Source of the DNA: G963675935 sp963823895
GTDB taxonomy: Bacteria > Planctomycetota > Planctomycetia > Pirellulales > Thermoguttaceae
DNA length: 64,000 nt
Direction: 5' to 3'
Assembly (NCBI GenBank): GCA_963823895.1
Contig: CAWGNG010000021.1
Coordinates: forward strand, 227,211 to 291,210
Part shown: positions 42,858 through 52,974 of the stretch, in pieces
Position numbering within the stretch: position 1 is the stretch's first letter
How the letters are laid out: each line of letters starts with the position of its first letter
Notes under the pieces: model-generated
The model's database searches: none
The model's input: the letters and a program-made list of their open reading frames with translations, nothing else
What the model was told of the DNA's origin: nothing
Program-made: the position numbers and the translations under genes

Positions 42858-44084
42858 ATGTCTAGTGCCATTGTTCCTTCCCACCGCAGCAGACGTCGCC
42901 AACACTCAGACGGGCGCGCCCAGGCCGCCCGCCGCAACGCATTCCATCGCTGGCTGCGATACGAGCCGCTCGAAGATCGATGTCTGCTTTCGGCTGGCGG
43001 CTCTGACGTGGGGAGCATCGGGGACAAGATCGTAAACATCTCGGCGCCCGATCCCACGGCGGGAGAACCCTTAGACACCGGCACTTTTCGGATTACACGC
43101 TCGGGCAGCACGACCAATGCGCTTACTGTGAACTTCTGCATGACGGGCGACGCGGCACTCAGTCCGACGGGAATTGGCGGCGATTACTACCTGGAAGAGG
43201 GCACGACGCTGCTAAGCGGCAACACCGTGACGATTGACGCTGGGCAGGTCTACGTGGACATCACCTTGGTGCCTTACGACGATGGACAGCGTAAGCCCGA
43301 TAAGACGGCCACGATGATCCTGGAAACCGGGTCGGGCTACGAGGTCGGCACAGCCTACGAAGCGAATATCACTCTGCACAATGAGATCACCACCACATTG
43401 CCCTCCATAGCGGTTGAGGCGACCCAGCCCACGGCCTCCGATGTCCCGCTGGTCGACGGCGTGTACCGGATAAGCCGCCCATCGGACGCCGACACGACTT
43501 CGGCGCTTACGGTGAACTTCCAGATGAGCGGCACGGCCGTCCAGGGAACGGACTACACCCTCAGCTATACAGACGGCACCGGCACGCACCCAATAACCTC
43601 TCCCGACAGCGTGACGATCGCGGCGGGCAACGACTACGTCGATGTCGATTTGACGGTTATTCCCAGCACTCTGGTGGTGGCACCCGAAACCGCCACGCTC
43701 ACCTTGATGAGCGGAAGCGATTATGCGATCGACACCGACAACAGCAGTGCGAGCATCACCGTCACGCATAGCCACAACGGGACGGCCGTTACGGTGGCGG
43801 CCACGGTCGCCACGGCCGGCTTCCCGTCGGACACCGGTACGTTCCTAATCACGCGCGCGAGCTCCGATCTGACTTCGCAGGTTGCGGTGAACTTCCAGAT
43901 GAGCGGCACGGCCGTCCAGGGAACGGACTACACGCTCAGTTATACGGACAACACCGGCACGCACACAATAACCTCCCCCGACAGCGTACCGATCGCGGCG
44001 CAGAGCACCTACGTCGTTGTCACCTTGACGGTCATCAAGGACGCCACGACAACGGAAACGGCGCTGATGACATTGGAGTCGGGG
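42858..44084 (+). pseudogene. Large Calx-beta/cohesin/dockerin surface protein, segment 1 of 3 (interrupted)
   Basis: First 409 codons of a gene that continues at 45786 and 49007. The N-terminus carries Y-E-P-L-E-D-R-C-L-L-S-A (about 35-46), a form of the planctomycete LEPR-LLSA export motif. Then follow three and part of a fourth Calx-beta-like domains, each with D-T-G-T-F-x-I-T-R, a central G-T-D-Y-T-L-S and T-V-T-I-A/D-A-G. The frame ends at 44084, exactly at the ISKra4-like element. Removing the element and one target copy gives L-E-S-G-T-G-Y-G-V-G, a standard domain joint. Without repair the protein is truncated here. Confidence 0.85.
44076..44084. repeat. 9-bp target duplication, left
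   Basis: GAGTCGGGG directly before the element; the identical copy is at 45777-45785. Confidence 0.92.
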
Positions 44085-45776
44085 GGGTGCAAAGCAGCTT
44101 CCGGTGTCCCAACGTGGCTCAAGCAAACGTCAATAGGAGAATCTGGCGTTTTTCGGTTAAGATGGCAATTTGTCGCAGGATAGGAAGTCACTTTGGATCG
44201 TGGAGGATCTGTCATGGACGGCATTTCGCAGCATTTACAGCGGAAATTCGAGCGGGTTTGCTTGAGGCGAAGGATGCGATCATCGAGACCATTTTGGCGG
44301 GCTGGGACCGGAAGACCCCGCTCCATTTCAGTCAAATCGAGGCGGCTTCCCATCGGTTGGCGACCCGTTGGAGTTGTTGCTTTCAGGAATGGGCCGCGCG
44401 GGAGATGACGGCGGAAAGTCCCGACAGCGCCGCCTGTCCGACCTGTGGCGAAGTTTGTTCGCTGGAGTTGGTGGCCCGTACGATTCTCTCGACCGACGGT
44501 GCGGTCCCCATCTTGGAATGGAAAGGGACTTGTACCCGCTGTCGGCGGGATTTTTTTCCCTCTGCGGGCAGCGATGGGATTGGACAGTCGGGAACTAACG
44601 CCGGCGATGACGCAGAGGATCGTGTATGCCTCGGCCGAGACGCGATCGAGCCAACGCGCGTCGCTGGTGCTGAAGCACGTCGGTGGTAACGAGGTCTCAG
44701 CGAGCACGGTGCAGCGTGTAACGCACCAAGTGGGGATGGAACTGGCGGAGTTGCGAGATGAAGGGGATGCGCCCGAACTGGTCCAAGCCCCCGAGAATCC
44801 ACCCGAGTTGGCCGTCGTGGAAGCTGACGGCGGACGAATTCGCACACGGAAACCGGGCCAAGGTTGCGGCGTTCATGGCGAGGCTTGGCGCGAGACCAAG
44901 AACGCCAATTTGCTGCGAATGACGCACCAGACGTTTGCGGAAGACCCCGAACCGGAACTTCCGCGTGCGTTCACCGATCCCAAGCGAGTGGCGAAATTAG
45001 CGGAAAAAGAGGCTCCGTCAGCGATTTCGGCGGTATCTGCCGCGCCGCCTGGCGAGAAGGCTTGGCGTCCCCAGCGTCTGGTGCGCACGTGTCTTTCGAG
45101 CATGGCAGAGGCCAGCGTCTTCGGGCAACAGATGAAGCGGGAGGCCGACTGTCGTCGTTTTCCGCAGGCGCCTGCGCGTGCCTTTGTGGGAGACGGTCTT
45201 CCCTGGCATTGGTTTGTGTGGAAGCACTACTTTCCAAACTTTGTGCCCATCCTTGATTTCATCCACGCGCTGAGTTATCTGTACGCTGCGGCACTGGCGA
45301 TGCACCCGGATTTCTCCGTTGCGTGGTCGTGCTATCTGCGCATGGCCCGCGCATGTTGGCAAGGTCGGGCGATGGAGGCGATGGACGAACTGAAGCGTTG
45401 GTTGGCTCCGCACGGTCTTGACGACACGGCCAAGCTGGACGAGAACGATCCGCGTAAACCGATCGTCGATGCCGCACGTTATCTGCGGAACAACCGCGGT
45501 CGCATGGACTATCCGCATTATCGACGCCTTGGGTTGCCGGTAACGTCGGCCTTGATGGAGTCGCTGGTCAAAGAGGTGAACTACCGGGTGAAGGGGACGG
45601 AGATGTTTTGGAACGACCCAGAGGGGGCGGAAGCGATACTCCAAGTCCGGGCCGCTACTCTATGCGACGACGACCGTCTCGGGCGCTACCTTCGCACTCG
45701 GCCGGGGTGTGCCTATGTCCGCCGCTCCACCGTCACCTCGGCCGCCTGAGCCGAGGCCGGAAGCTGCTTTGCACCC
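44085..45776 (+). mobile_element. ISKra4-like insertion sequence, copy 2
   Basis: 1,692 bp with 20-bp terminal inverted repeats (GGGTGCAAAGCAGCTTCCGG and its inverse) and 9-bp direct repeats GAGTCGGGG on both sides. It sits in frame-neutral fashion inside the surface-protein gene. The copy at 26786-28476 is nearly identical, so both moved recently from a common source. Confidence 0.95.
44162..45749 (+). CDS. ISKra4-like transposase, split by a frameshift at a T7 run
   Basis: Two frames carry one protein. The first (from about 44162) has helices L-L-E-A-K-D-A-I-I-E-T-I-L and a zinc ribbon C-P-T-C-G-E-V-C...C-T-R-C-R-R-D-F-F-P. The second, open from 44445 to 45749, carries on as L-R-A-A-M-G-L-D-S-R-E-L, then V-V-E-A-D-G-G-R-I, G-D-G-L-P-W-H-W, I-L-D-F-I-H-A-L and N-Y-R-V-K-G-T-E-M-F-W, which are ISKra4-type features (candidate DDE aspartates in the first two). 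The frames join at seven T residues (44551-44557); reading one T less gives a continuous R-D-F-F-P-L-R. The extreme N-terminus is also uncertain: M-D-G-I-S-Q-H-L begins in another frame at 44214. Confidence 0.8.
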
Positions 45777-45785
45777 GAGTCGGGG
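45777..45785. repeat. 9-bp target duplication, right
   Basis: GAGTCGGGG directly after the element, matching 44076-44084. Confidence 0.92.
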
Positions 45786-47747
45786 ACTGGATACGGCGTC
45801 GGCGCGGCACCCGGCAACAGCGCGACCATCAACATCATGGACGAGGACCCCGACGTCGTCACGGTGTCCGCCCCCGACTCCTCGGCGGCAGCCCCGTTGG
45901 ACACCGGCACCTACCACATTGCCCGCACCGGCAGCTTGATGTCTGCGCTGACGGTGAACTTCAGCACGGGCGGCGATGCCGTGCTGGGGACGGATTATAC
46001 GCTGAGCGCCGGCGGAACGCCGCTGGCGGGCAAAACGGTGACGATCGCCGCCGGCCAAAACTATGTCGATGTGACGCTGACGGCCATCACCAGCAGTACC
46101 AATACGTCCACCGAGACGGCCACGCTTACGATTCAGACGGGAAGCGGTTACCAGATTGGCGTGTCGAGCAGCGCGGCCATCAGCATCGTCGAAAACAACG
46201 CGACCTCTGTGTCCATTTCGGCGATCAACAACTTCGCCGCCGAGCTGACCGACGGCACTGTCAACGGCACTTTCCGTATCACCCGCACGGGCGACACGAC
46301 AAACCCGCTCACCGTCGACTTTACCGTCGGCGGAACCGCCGTCCGCACGACCGACTCCAGCGCCGATCCCTCGACGTGGGACTATGAACTTATGACGAAT
46401 TGGATCGCGAGTTCGGCCGGGGACGGGACCGGGAGCGGAACTTTGGTGACGGGTGATTCGGTGACCATTGGCGCCGGTCAATCCTTCATCGATGTCACCC
46501 TGGTCGTTGCCGATCACGTGACGCCGGATTATCCCAGAACCGTCACCATGACGCTGACCGACGGAATGAGCCTCGGCGACAGCGCAACCATCACGATCGG
46601 AGACGATAGGGTGCAATGGCAGACCGTTCTTCCCGAGGACCTCTGTTCGGCGGCCGGAGAGCCGATCAGCATCCCCGTCCATTACACCACCTCGAACAAC
46701 GATACGGCCGTGTCCGGGCTGGGGCTGAAACTGTACTACAACTCGAGCTTCATGACGTTCACCGGACTGACGGGCGTTTTGCAGGCGGGACTGGTCTCGC
46801 AAGAGGTCGTTCCTATGGACGATACGGCGAACGGCGACTCAGACGCCAGCACCGACAAATACATCATGGTGTCGTGGGCGGACCTGGCCGGGAATTGGCC
46901 GAATCAGGCCTTGCCCGCCACTTTGTTTACCGCGAACTTCACCTTGGCGAGCAGCGCATCCGCAACGAGCAAGGTGAATTTCTCCGCAAATGCCGCGGCC
47001 GGCTACAGTTTTCAACCACGGTCGACCACCGTCACTGTCGCCCCCATCAACCTCGACGTCGACGGCAACGGCGTCTGCGACCCGTTGACCGACGGCATCC
47101 TGATCATGCGATACCTATTTGCCCAGGGCGGAACCTGGTCGACGGATGGCGCGATCGGCACGGGCGCGACAAGGACCACATACGATCAGATCAACTCTTA
47201 TCTCGACGCCGCGTTTTCGACGATGCTCGACGTCGACGGCAACGGTCAGGCCGATGCCCTGACCGACGGCATGTTGATCATGCGATACTTGTTCGATCCA
47301 TCCGGCGATTGGACGGTAAACGGTCTGGTCGGCCCGAACGCGACGAGAACCACACAGGCCGCGATCAAGACTTTCTTGGATTCGTATGCCATCGGGGGTG
47401 CAAGTCCACACGTGCTGCTGAACGCGCTGGCGTTGCCGCAAGAAAGCTCGGCAATGGTCCTGGACGCATCGGCGGACGACCAGTCGGCAGGCGAGCAGAT
47501 CGTTACGCCCAGTCAAACCAGCATCTCGGCGGCTCCTGGTGGCGATGTCAGCTTCGATGTAGATTACAGCACCAATCCTCCCGACCCGGCGCTCGCCGGC
47601 CTGGGGCTGCGGATTTACTACAACTCGTCGCAGCTCACCTTCAACGGCCTGAGCAACGTGCTGGCAAATGGCGAGATTACACAGGAGACACCGCAGAATG
47701 ACACCGACGACGGCGACGGCGATCCGAGCACCGACAAGTACGTGCTA
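45786..47747 (+). pseudogene. Surface protein, segment 2 of 3
   Basis: 654 codons, same frame as segment 1 after excision. It completes the Calx-beta domain cut by the first element and adds two more (D-T-G-T-Y-H-I-A-R; G-T-F-R-I-T-R). Next comes a cohesin-like domain (G-L-G-L-K-L-Y-Y-N-S-S-F-M-T-F) and two dockerin-like units, each with D-V-D-G-N-G-x-x-D and L-T-D-G-I/M-L-I-M-R-Y-L-F, and the start of a second cohesin-like domain that is cut after K-Y-V-L by the IS630-like element. Cohesin and dockerin in one chain may serve self-assembly or calcium-bound stability. Confidence 0.85.
47746..47747. repeat. TA target duplication, left
   Basis: TA in the CTA codon immediately before the element; partner at 49005-49006. 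Confidence 0.9.
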
Positions 47748-47839
47748 GTGCCGTTTCCAGCAGATGACTTTCGCGCGAAACGACAGCAAGTGCTAGCAGT
47801 GCTGGCACTTAAGTCGCGACATTTGGTATGAAATGAGTA

Positions 47840-47890
47840 GGGGAAGTCTCCACATGGTTGCAAACGTGACCCCAATGCGGAGACTTCCCC
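47840..47890 (+). promoter_or_regulatory. Stem-loop covering the IS630 transposase ribosome binding site
   Basis: GGGGAAGTCTC (47840-47850) pairs with GAGACTTCCCC (47880-47890), extended by C-G and CAT/ATG pairs around one mismatch. The 3' arm contains the GCGGAG ribosome site and ends directly before the ATG at 47891. Folding would block translation when transcription enters from outside. Confidence 0.65.
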
Positions 47891-48970
47891 ATGAACAGTG
47901 TACATGTGCGTCGAGTTGCGCCGCCGGAGCGGCGCAAACTTCGTCACTGGAAGCGGCAACGAACCAACCTGGTCAACAGTTGTCGCGCCAGAGTTATTCT
48001 TCTTTCCTCGGGGCATGTGGGCAATCGGGAGATTGCCCAGCAAGTTGGTTACACGCCTCAATGGGTGCGAATCATCATCCATCGGTTCAACAAAGGCGGG
48101 ACGGAAGGAATTGCCTGGTATCCGTACTTTCACGGCCCAAGCGGCCCGAGGAGCTTCACCGCGGACATCGTCGAGCAGATTGCCGCGGTTGCCCTCTCGC
48201 CTCCGAAACAGTTGATCGGAATGACCCAATGGTCTCTGGCCAAATTGCGCCAATACTTGGTCGAACAAGGGCTCCTGGCCAAGATCAGCCTGGAGTGGCT
48301 GCGACAATTGCTTCGCCGTTGTGGGATCCGCTGGCGGCGGACGAAGACCTGGAAGGAATCGACCGACCCCGAGTTTTGGCCGAAATATCGGCGGATCCGA
48401 AGACTCTACGCCGAACGCCCGCGCGGCGGTCGGCGCTTGTGTGTGGACGAATTCGGTCCCTTGAACCTCCAGCCACGACACGGCCACTGCCTGGCGGGGC
48501 GAAGTAAACGAGTGGAACGATTGCGGGCAACATACCATCGCTTTGGAGGTGTTCGCCAGTGCTTCGCCCTCTACGATCTGGAAACGCGGAAGCTGTACGG
48601 ACGGTTCACCCGCACGAAGACCTGGAGAGACTTCCTCAGCTTCTTCCGTTGGATTCGTCGTCGTTACCGCCAGGAGGAGCGGCTCTACATCGTGATGGAC
48701 AACTACGCAACACATTTGCGGGCCGAAGTAGTCTCGTGGGCCAAGAGCCACAATGTCCGCCTGTATTTCACTCCGACCAGTGCCTCGTGGCTCAATCGTA
48801 TCGAGTGCGAATTTACACCTCTGAAGAAGTACGCCCTGGACAACTCCGACTACCGCACTCATGAAGATCAGCAAACCGCCATCCAAAGCTACCTTCGCTG
48901 GCGAAATGGCCAAAGAACGATCGCAATTACGCCCTGGCCGCAACTACATAGGCGTCATCCGGCAGCATGA
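47891..48970 (+). CDS. IS630-family transposase
   Basis: 359 residues in one frame. The N-terminal helix-turn-helix region has V-G-N-R-E-I-A-Q-Q-V-G-Y-T, followed by a winged-helix-like region. The DDE catalytic acids appear in C-V-D-E-F-G-P-L, I-V-M-D-N-Y-A-T-H and N-R-I-E-C-E-F, in the order and spacing of the IS630/Tc1 superfamily. No frameshift or stop is present, so it may be active. The start lies behind a stem-loop. Confidence 0.93.
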   Translation: MNSVHVRRVAPPERRKLRHWKRQRTNLVNSCRARVILLSSGHVGNREIAQQVGYTPQWVRIIIHRFNKGGTEGIAWYPYFHGPSGPRSFTADIVEQIAAVALSPPKQLIGMTQWSLAKLRQYLVEQGLLAKISLEWLRQLLRRCGIRWRRTKTWKESTDPEFWPKYRRIRRLYAERPRGGRRLCVDEFGPLNLQPRHGHCLAGRSKRVERLRATYHRFGGVRQCFALYDLETRKLYGRFTRTKTWRDFLSFFRWIRRRYRQEERLYIVMDNYATHLRAEVVSWAKSHNVRLYFTPTSASWLNRIECEFTPLKKYALDNSDYRTHEDQQTAIQSYLRWRNGQRTIAITPWPQLHRRHPAA

Positions 48971-49004
48971 CTCGATCGAGAAACTCATTGAATGGAAACG
49001 GCAC

Positions 49005-49006
49005 TA
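49005..49006. repeat. TA target duplication, right
   Basis: TA directly after the right end of the IS630-like element; partner at 47746-47747. Confidence 0.9.
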
Positions 49007-50128
49007 GTAGGCTGGGCCGACCTGAGCCAGAACTGGCCGGGAGCGGCGACGCAACGGCTCTGCACCGCCGACTTCACCCTGAACTCCACCGCGACGAGCG
49101 CGACGCACGTCAATTTCGGCGCCAGCTCGACGGCCGCCGGATGGAGCTTCGCTTCGACTCCCGTGACGATTACCACCAATCCGGTGGTTCCCTCGGGCCC
49201 GACGATCGGCAGCGTGGTGTTCTCGGCGGCGAAGAACGTGATCTCTTGGAACGCCGCCGACAGCGACGGCGTGGCCGGTTCTCATCTGCAAATCGACGGC
49301 AAGAACGTCTCGCAGGTTTATGGCCCCTACCAAGCGGTCTCCGGCGTAAACTACTCCGCGGCCATCGCCGCGCTCGCCGCCGGCACCCACACATACGTGA
49401 TCACGGCCACCGACAAGGCCGGCCACTCTTCTAGCCACTCCGGCTCGTTCGACGTGGTTGCGCCGCTCAACGTCGGGCCGACGATCGGCAGCGTGGTGTT
49501 CTCGGCGGCGAAGAAAGCGATTAGCTGGAACGCCGCCGACAGCGACGGCGTGGCCAGTTCTCATCTGCAAATCGACGGCAAGAACATCGCGCAGATTTAT
49601 GGCCCCTACCAGGCGGCCTCGGGCGTGAACTACTCGGCATCGACCGCCGCGGTTGCCGCCGGCGACCATTCCTACGTGATTACGGCCACCGACAAGACCG
49701 GCCACTCCTCCACGAACAACGGCACGTTCACCGTCGTCGCGGCGCCCGCAACGGCTCCGACGATCAGCGCCGTGGTCGTGGCCCTGGCGAAAAACGCGAT
49801 CACCTGGAACGTCGTTGACCCCAACGGCGTGGCAAGCGTCTCGCTGTTGATCGACAACAAGAAGGCGTCGGGCATCAGCGGCCCGTACGCCGCCGCGTCC
49901 GGCGCGAATTACTATTGCTCGCTCGGCGCGCTTCCCGTCGGCAATCACAGCTACGCCATCACCGTCACCGACCGACTCGGCCACTGTTCGACCGTGCAGG
50001 GCACGTTCCACGTGGCATCCTCGCCGACGGTGGCCAACAATGCGGTATTCGCGGCGTTGGCGGCAAGCGCGGCAGCTTCCGCCAAGACGGACTGGCTCTA
50101 CGACGGCAGCGAATTGGTAGCAGTGTAA
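49007..50128 (+). pseudogene. Surface protein, segment 3 of 3
   Basis: 373 codons to the stop. After removal of the element the reading continues K-Y-V-L-V-G-W-A-D-L, matching the first cohesin-like domain (K-Y-I-M-V-S-W-A-D-L). Then come three tandem repeats of about 90-96 residues, each P-T-I-x-x-V-V-x-x-x-A-K-x-x-I-x-W-N followed by D-G-V-A-S/G-S-H-L-Q-I-D-G-K-N; the first two are nearly identical in DNA (from about 49197 and 49485), a sign of recent duplication. The C-terminus has A-A-L-A-A-S-A-A-A-S-A-K. An ATG at 48992 inside the element opens this frame but is probably not used. Confidence 0.85.
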
Positions 50129-50147
50129 AAGGGACGGCAGTGGGCAA

Positions 50148-52877
50148 TCAGACCGCCTTGCCGCCGCCGGCCAGCATGAGTTGCGCCAGGGTCTTGGCAA
50201 GCGAGTTTAGAGCATTGCGGTCGGGTAGGGTGATCGTCAGCCGCTGCCGGCCGCTGGCGTCCTCTTCCGCGCATTCGGCCAACCGGCTGCTGACCTCCGC
50301 CACAAGCGGCTCGGCCGGCGGCTGCGAACCGTCTTGCGAAACCAACTCGCCCAAGAAGTGGAACACGGCGCCGAGCATCTCGCCGCCGGCCGCCGCCACG
50401 CGATCGCGCTGATCGACGATCCGCTCGACTTGTTCGACAACCTCCTCCCGTTTCGTCACGTCGAGCGGTGCCTCGGGCTTTGCCCCCAGCAGCACTTCCA
50501 ATCGCCGCCGCAGTTCCTCGACGCCGCTATGGAAATCAACCTGCGTCACGTCCGATTCGGCGTCCAACGCCGCCAGCGCCAGATCGTGCTTGGCCGAGAG
50601 TGTGCTCAGCAGACTTTCCTCGATCGTCTCTTCCGTGACGAGCACGTAGACCTGCACCGGCTGCTTCTGGCCCATGCGATGTGCCCGGCCGATGCGCTGT
50701 TCGAGCACCGCCGGGTTCCAGGGCAAATCGACGTTGATGACCGTGTTCGCCGCTTGAAGATTCAAGCCGGTCGACCCGGCGTTGGTGGTGATGAACAGCC
50801 GGCATTGCGGGTCGTTCTGGAAGCGGTTGACGATTTCCTGCCGCTTCTTCTGCGGCACGGAACCGTCGAGCCGCACGAAGTCGATTTTCCGCTTTTTCAG
50901 CAGCGGCTCGATCAAATTGAGCATCGTCGTCCATTCGGAGAAGAGCAGCGCCTTGCAACCCGGCTCGGTGAACAGCCCGTCGAACAACTCGTCGAGATAC
51001 CCCAACTTGCTCGAATAGTTGGGCGTCTGCTTGTCGACCAGGAAGGTGCCGTCGGCCGACATGCGGCACATCAGCAGCGCCTTTTGCAGCCGCAACAAGT
51101 CCATTTCGGAGATGAACGGCTTGCGCGCGATCATCGACACCGTCTGCATGTGGGCGGCGTGCATCGCCGTTTGCTCGTCGGTGGGCGGAATGCGGACAAT
51201 CTCGTTGGTGCGCGGCGGCAACTGCTGCAGCACCGAATCGCGCGTGCGGCGAAGCAGGATCGGCCGCAAGTTCTCCCGCAGTTGGTCGAGATTCTTGTAG
51301 CCGAGCACCTTTCCCTTTTCATCGACGACGCGGTGACGATGAAAGAAGCGGAAGGCGGGCGGCAGGCGGCGGTCGTCGACGAATTGCACCACCGAATAGA
51401 GCTCGTCGAGCCGGTTTTCCAGCGGTGTGCCGCTTAGCACCAGCGCGAACTTCGAGCGAAGCCCCTTCATGATCCGCGCCGTTTTCGACTCCCAATTTTT
51501 GATCCGCTGCCCCTCGTCCAAAACGATCAAGTCCCAACGCGCCCGCTCGATCGGCAGAATGTCGCGCAGCACCTGCTCGTAGTTGCAGACGGTGAAGAAG
51601 CCGTCGTTGTCGTACTGCCGCGCGCGTTCGGCGGCAGTGCCGGTAATCAGTTGAACCGTGCGGTCGGAGAAGCGGTGGATTTCGTTGCGCCACTGCGACT
51701 TCAACGACGCGGGACAAACGATCAGAACGCGGGCGATGCCGGCCTCGCGGGCGAGAATCTCGGCCGTGCCCACCCCCTGAATCGTCTTGCCCAAGCCCAT
51801 GTCGTCGGCCAAGATGGCGCGGCCGCCGCCGGCGGCAAATGCGATCCCTTCGAGTTGGTATGGGAGCAATTCAACCTTGAGCAACGCCTTGCGGAGCGGG
51901 TGGTCCGCCGGATTCTTGCGAATCTCGGCCATGCGCTCGGTCATGTGCAACTCGAAAAGCCGCCGTTCGATCAATTCCTCGGCGTCCGGATAGACCGTAA
52001 TGCCGTGCCCCAGTTGCTCCAGCCGCTTGATGCAATCGACCAACTTCCGCACGTCGTCGATCGGTCGCTCGGCGAACTCGCCGACTGCTTGGGCAAGCTC
52101 GGGCGCGGGGCGATCGGGCAATTGCAGCCGAAGCGAAACCTCCTCGCCATATAGCACGTGGACGAACGCCTCGCCGTTGCGATAGGGCTTCTTTCTTGCA
52201 GAGTCGGGGAACCGCCGCTTCACCCGGTGCAGCACGTGCATGATGTGTTTGCACGTGCCGAGCGTGTTCGTGCGAAAATCGGGGCAGGAACAGAACGAAT
52301 CGCCCCGCTTCTCTCCGCGCAGCGCCACGCGGTAGGTCTTGCCGGAAAGCGCGCTGGCGATCGTGTAATCGGCCCACGGCTGCTGCGGATCGGACGATTG
52401 CAGGCGGAACTTCTCGGTTTTCGCCCGCTCCAGGCGATCGCGCAGCGCCTGTTCGAGCAGTTCTTGCTCGCTGAGCATCTCGATGGGGCGGCGTTCGTCG
52501 GGCGCCGCAGCCAAACCCAAGGCGGTTTTTTCCTCCAAGATCAACGAAACCGCCGCGCCGATGTGTTCGCAAACCGTCTCGCAGGCCGTGCAGTTCATCC
52601 GCAGCCGGTTCTTCGCCTCGGCCATCGTGGTAATGGTTGCTACGACGTCTTGTCCTCTCGCGCCGATCCCCCGCAGCTTCAGGCGGAACAGATCGCCGCG
52701 AAAGTAGACGTCGCGGTCGATGTCGATGTTGTCGTAGGTCGCGCCGCGGCGGATCAACTGTTGCCCTTCCGGCCCCAAAAGCTTAGCGGCCTGCACGTAC
52801 GTCAGCCTGGAGAGCCGATCCTTGAGATTGAGTGTTTTGCTCTTCTTGGTCTTTGCCTGGCGGATGATGGCCTTCAT
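50148..52877 (-). CDS. SNF2-family helicase with SWIM-type zinc fingers
   Basis: 909 residues. The N-terminal part has two Cys/His clusters: C-T-A-C...C-E-H near 97-107 and C-S-C-P-D-F...C-K-H near 195-210, the latter a SWIM finger. The SNF2 motor follows: L-L-P-Y-Q-L-E-G, Walker A D-D-M-G-L-G-K-T (about 364), V-L-D-E-G-Q (about 452), S-G-T-P-L-E-N-R, and the C-lobe with L-F-S-E-W, T-T-N-A-G-S-T-G-L-N-L-Q and R-I-G-R-A-H-R-M-G-Q. It is a double-stranded DNA translocase, probably for repair or remodelling. AAGGAGTT stands before the start at 52877. No nuclease or methylase partner is nearby. Confidence 0.9.
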   Translation of the reverse strand: MKAIIRQAKTKKSKTLNLKDRLSRLTYVQAAKLLGPEGQQLIRRGATYDNIDIDRDVYFRGDLFRLKLRGIGARGQDVVATITTMAEAKNRLRMNCTACETVCEHIGAAVSLILEEKTALGLAAAPDERRPIEMLSEQELLEQALRDRLERAKTEKFRLQSSDPQQPWADYTIASALSGKTYRVALRGEKRGDSFCSCPDFRTNTLGTCKHIMHVLHRVKRRFPDSARKKPYRNGEAFVHVLYGEEVSLRLQLPDRPAPELAQAVGEFAERPIDDVRKLVDCIKRLEQLGHGITVYPDAEELIERRLFELHMTERMAEIRKNPADHPLRKALLKVELLPYQLEGIAFAAGGGRAILADDMGLGKTIQGVGTAEILAREAGIARVLIVCPASLKSQWRNEIHRFSDRTVQLITGTAAERARQYDNDGFFTVCNYEQVLRDILPIERARWDLIVLDEGQRIKNWESKTARIMKGLRSKFALVLSGTPLENRLDELYSVVQFVDDRRLPPAFRFFHRHRVVDEKGKVLGYKNLDQLRENLRPILLRRTRDSVLQQLPPRTNEIVRIPPTDEQTAMHAAHMQTVSMIARKPFISEMDLLRLQKALLMCRMSADGTFLVDKQTPNYSSKLGYLDELFDGLFTEPGCKALLFSEWTTMLNLIEPLLKKRKIDFVRLDGSVPQKKRQEIVNRFQNDPQCRLFITTNAGSTGLNLQAANTVINVDLPWNPAVLEQRIGRAHRMGQKQPVQVYVLVTEETIEESLLSTLSAKHDLALAALDAESDVTQVDFHSGVEELRRRLEVLLGAKPEAPLDVTKREEVVEQVERIVDQRDRVAAAGGEMLGAVFHFLGELVSQDGSQPPAEPLVAEVSSRLAECAEEDASGRQRLTITLPDRNALNSLAKTLAQLMLAGGGKAV

Positions 52878-52974
52878 GACGGGTAACTCCTTCAACAATC
52901 CGTCGTCCTTTTCGGGGGAAAACGGGAGCGACGTCCCGTAGTGCGGTCCATTGTCGCCATCTGCCGCCAATGTG

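Larger units (their letters stand above)
47748..49004 (+). mobile_element. IS630-family insertion sequence
   Basis: 1,257 bp with perfect 12-bp terminal inverted repeats (GTGCCGTTTCCA at the left end, TGGAAACGGCAC at the right end) and a duplicated TA, the known target of the IS630/Tc1 superfamily. It interrupts the second cohesin-like domain of the surface protein. Confidence 0.95.

Noticed and set aside
48992..50128. Separate gene starting inside the right end of the IS630 element
   Set aside because: The ATG is within the element's terminal repeat and the frame is the direct continuation of the interrupted surface-protein gene.
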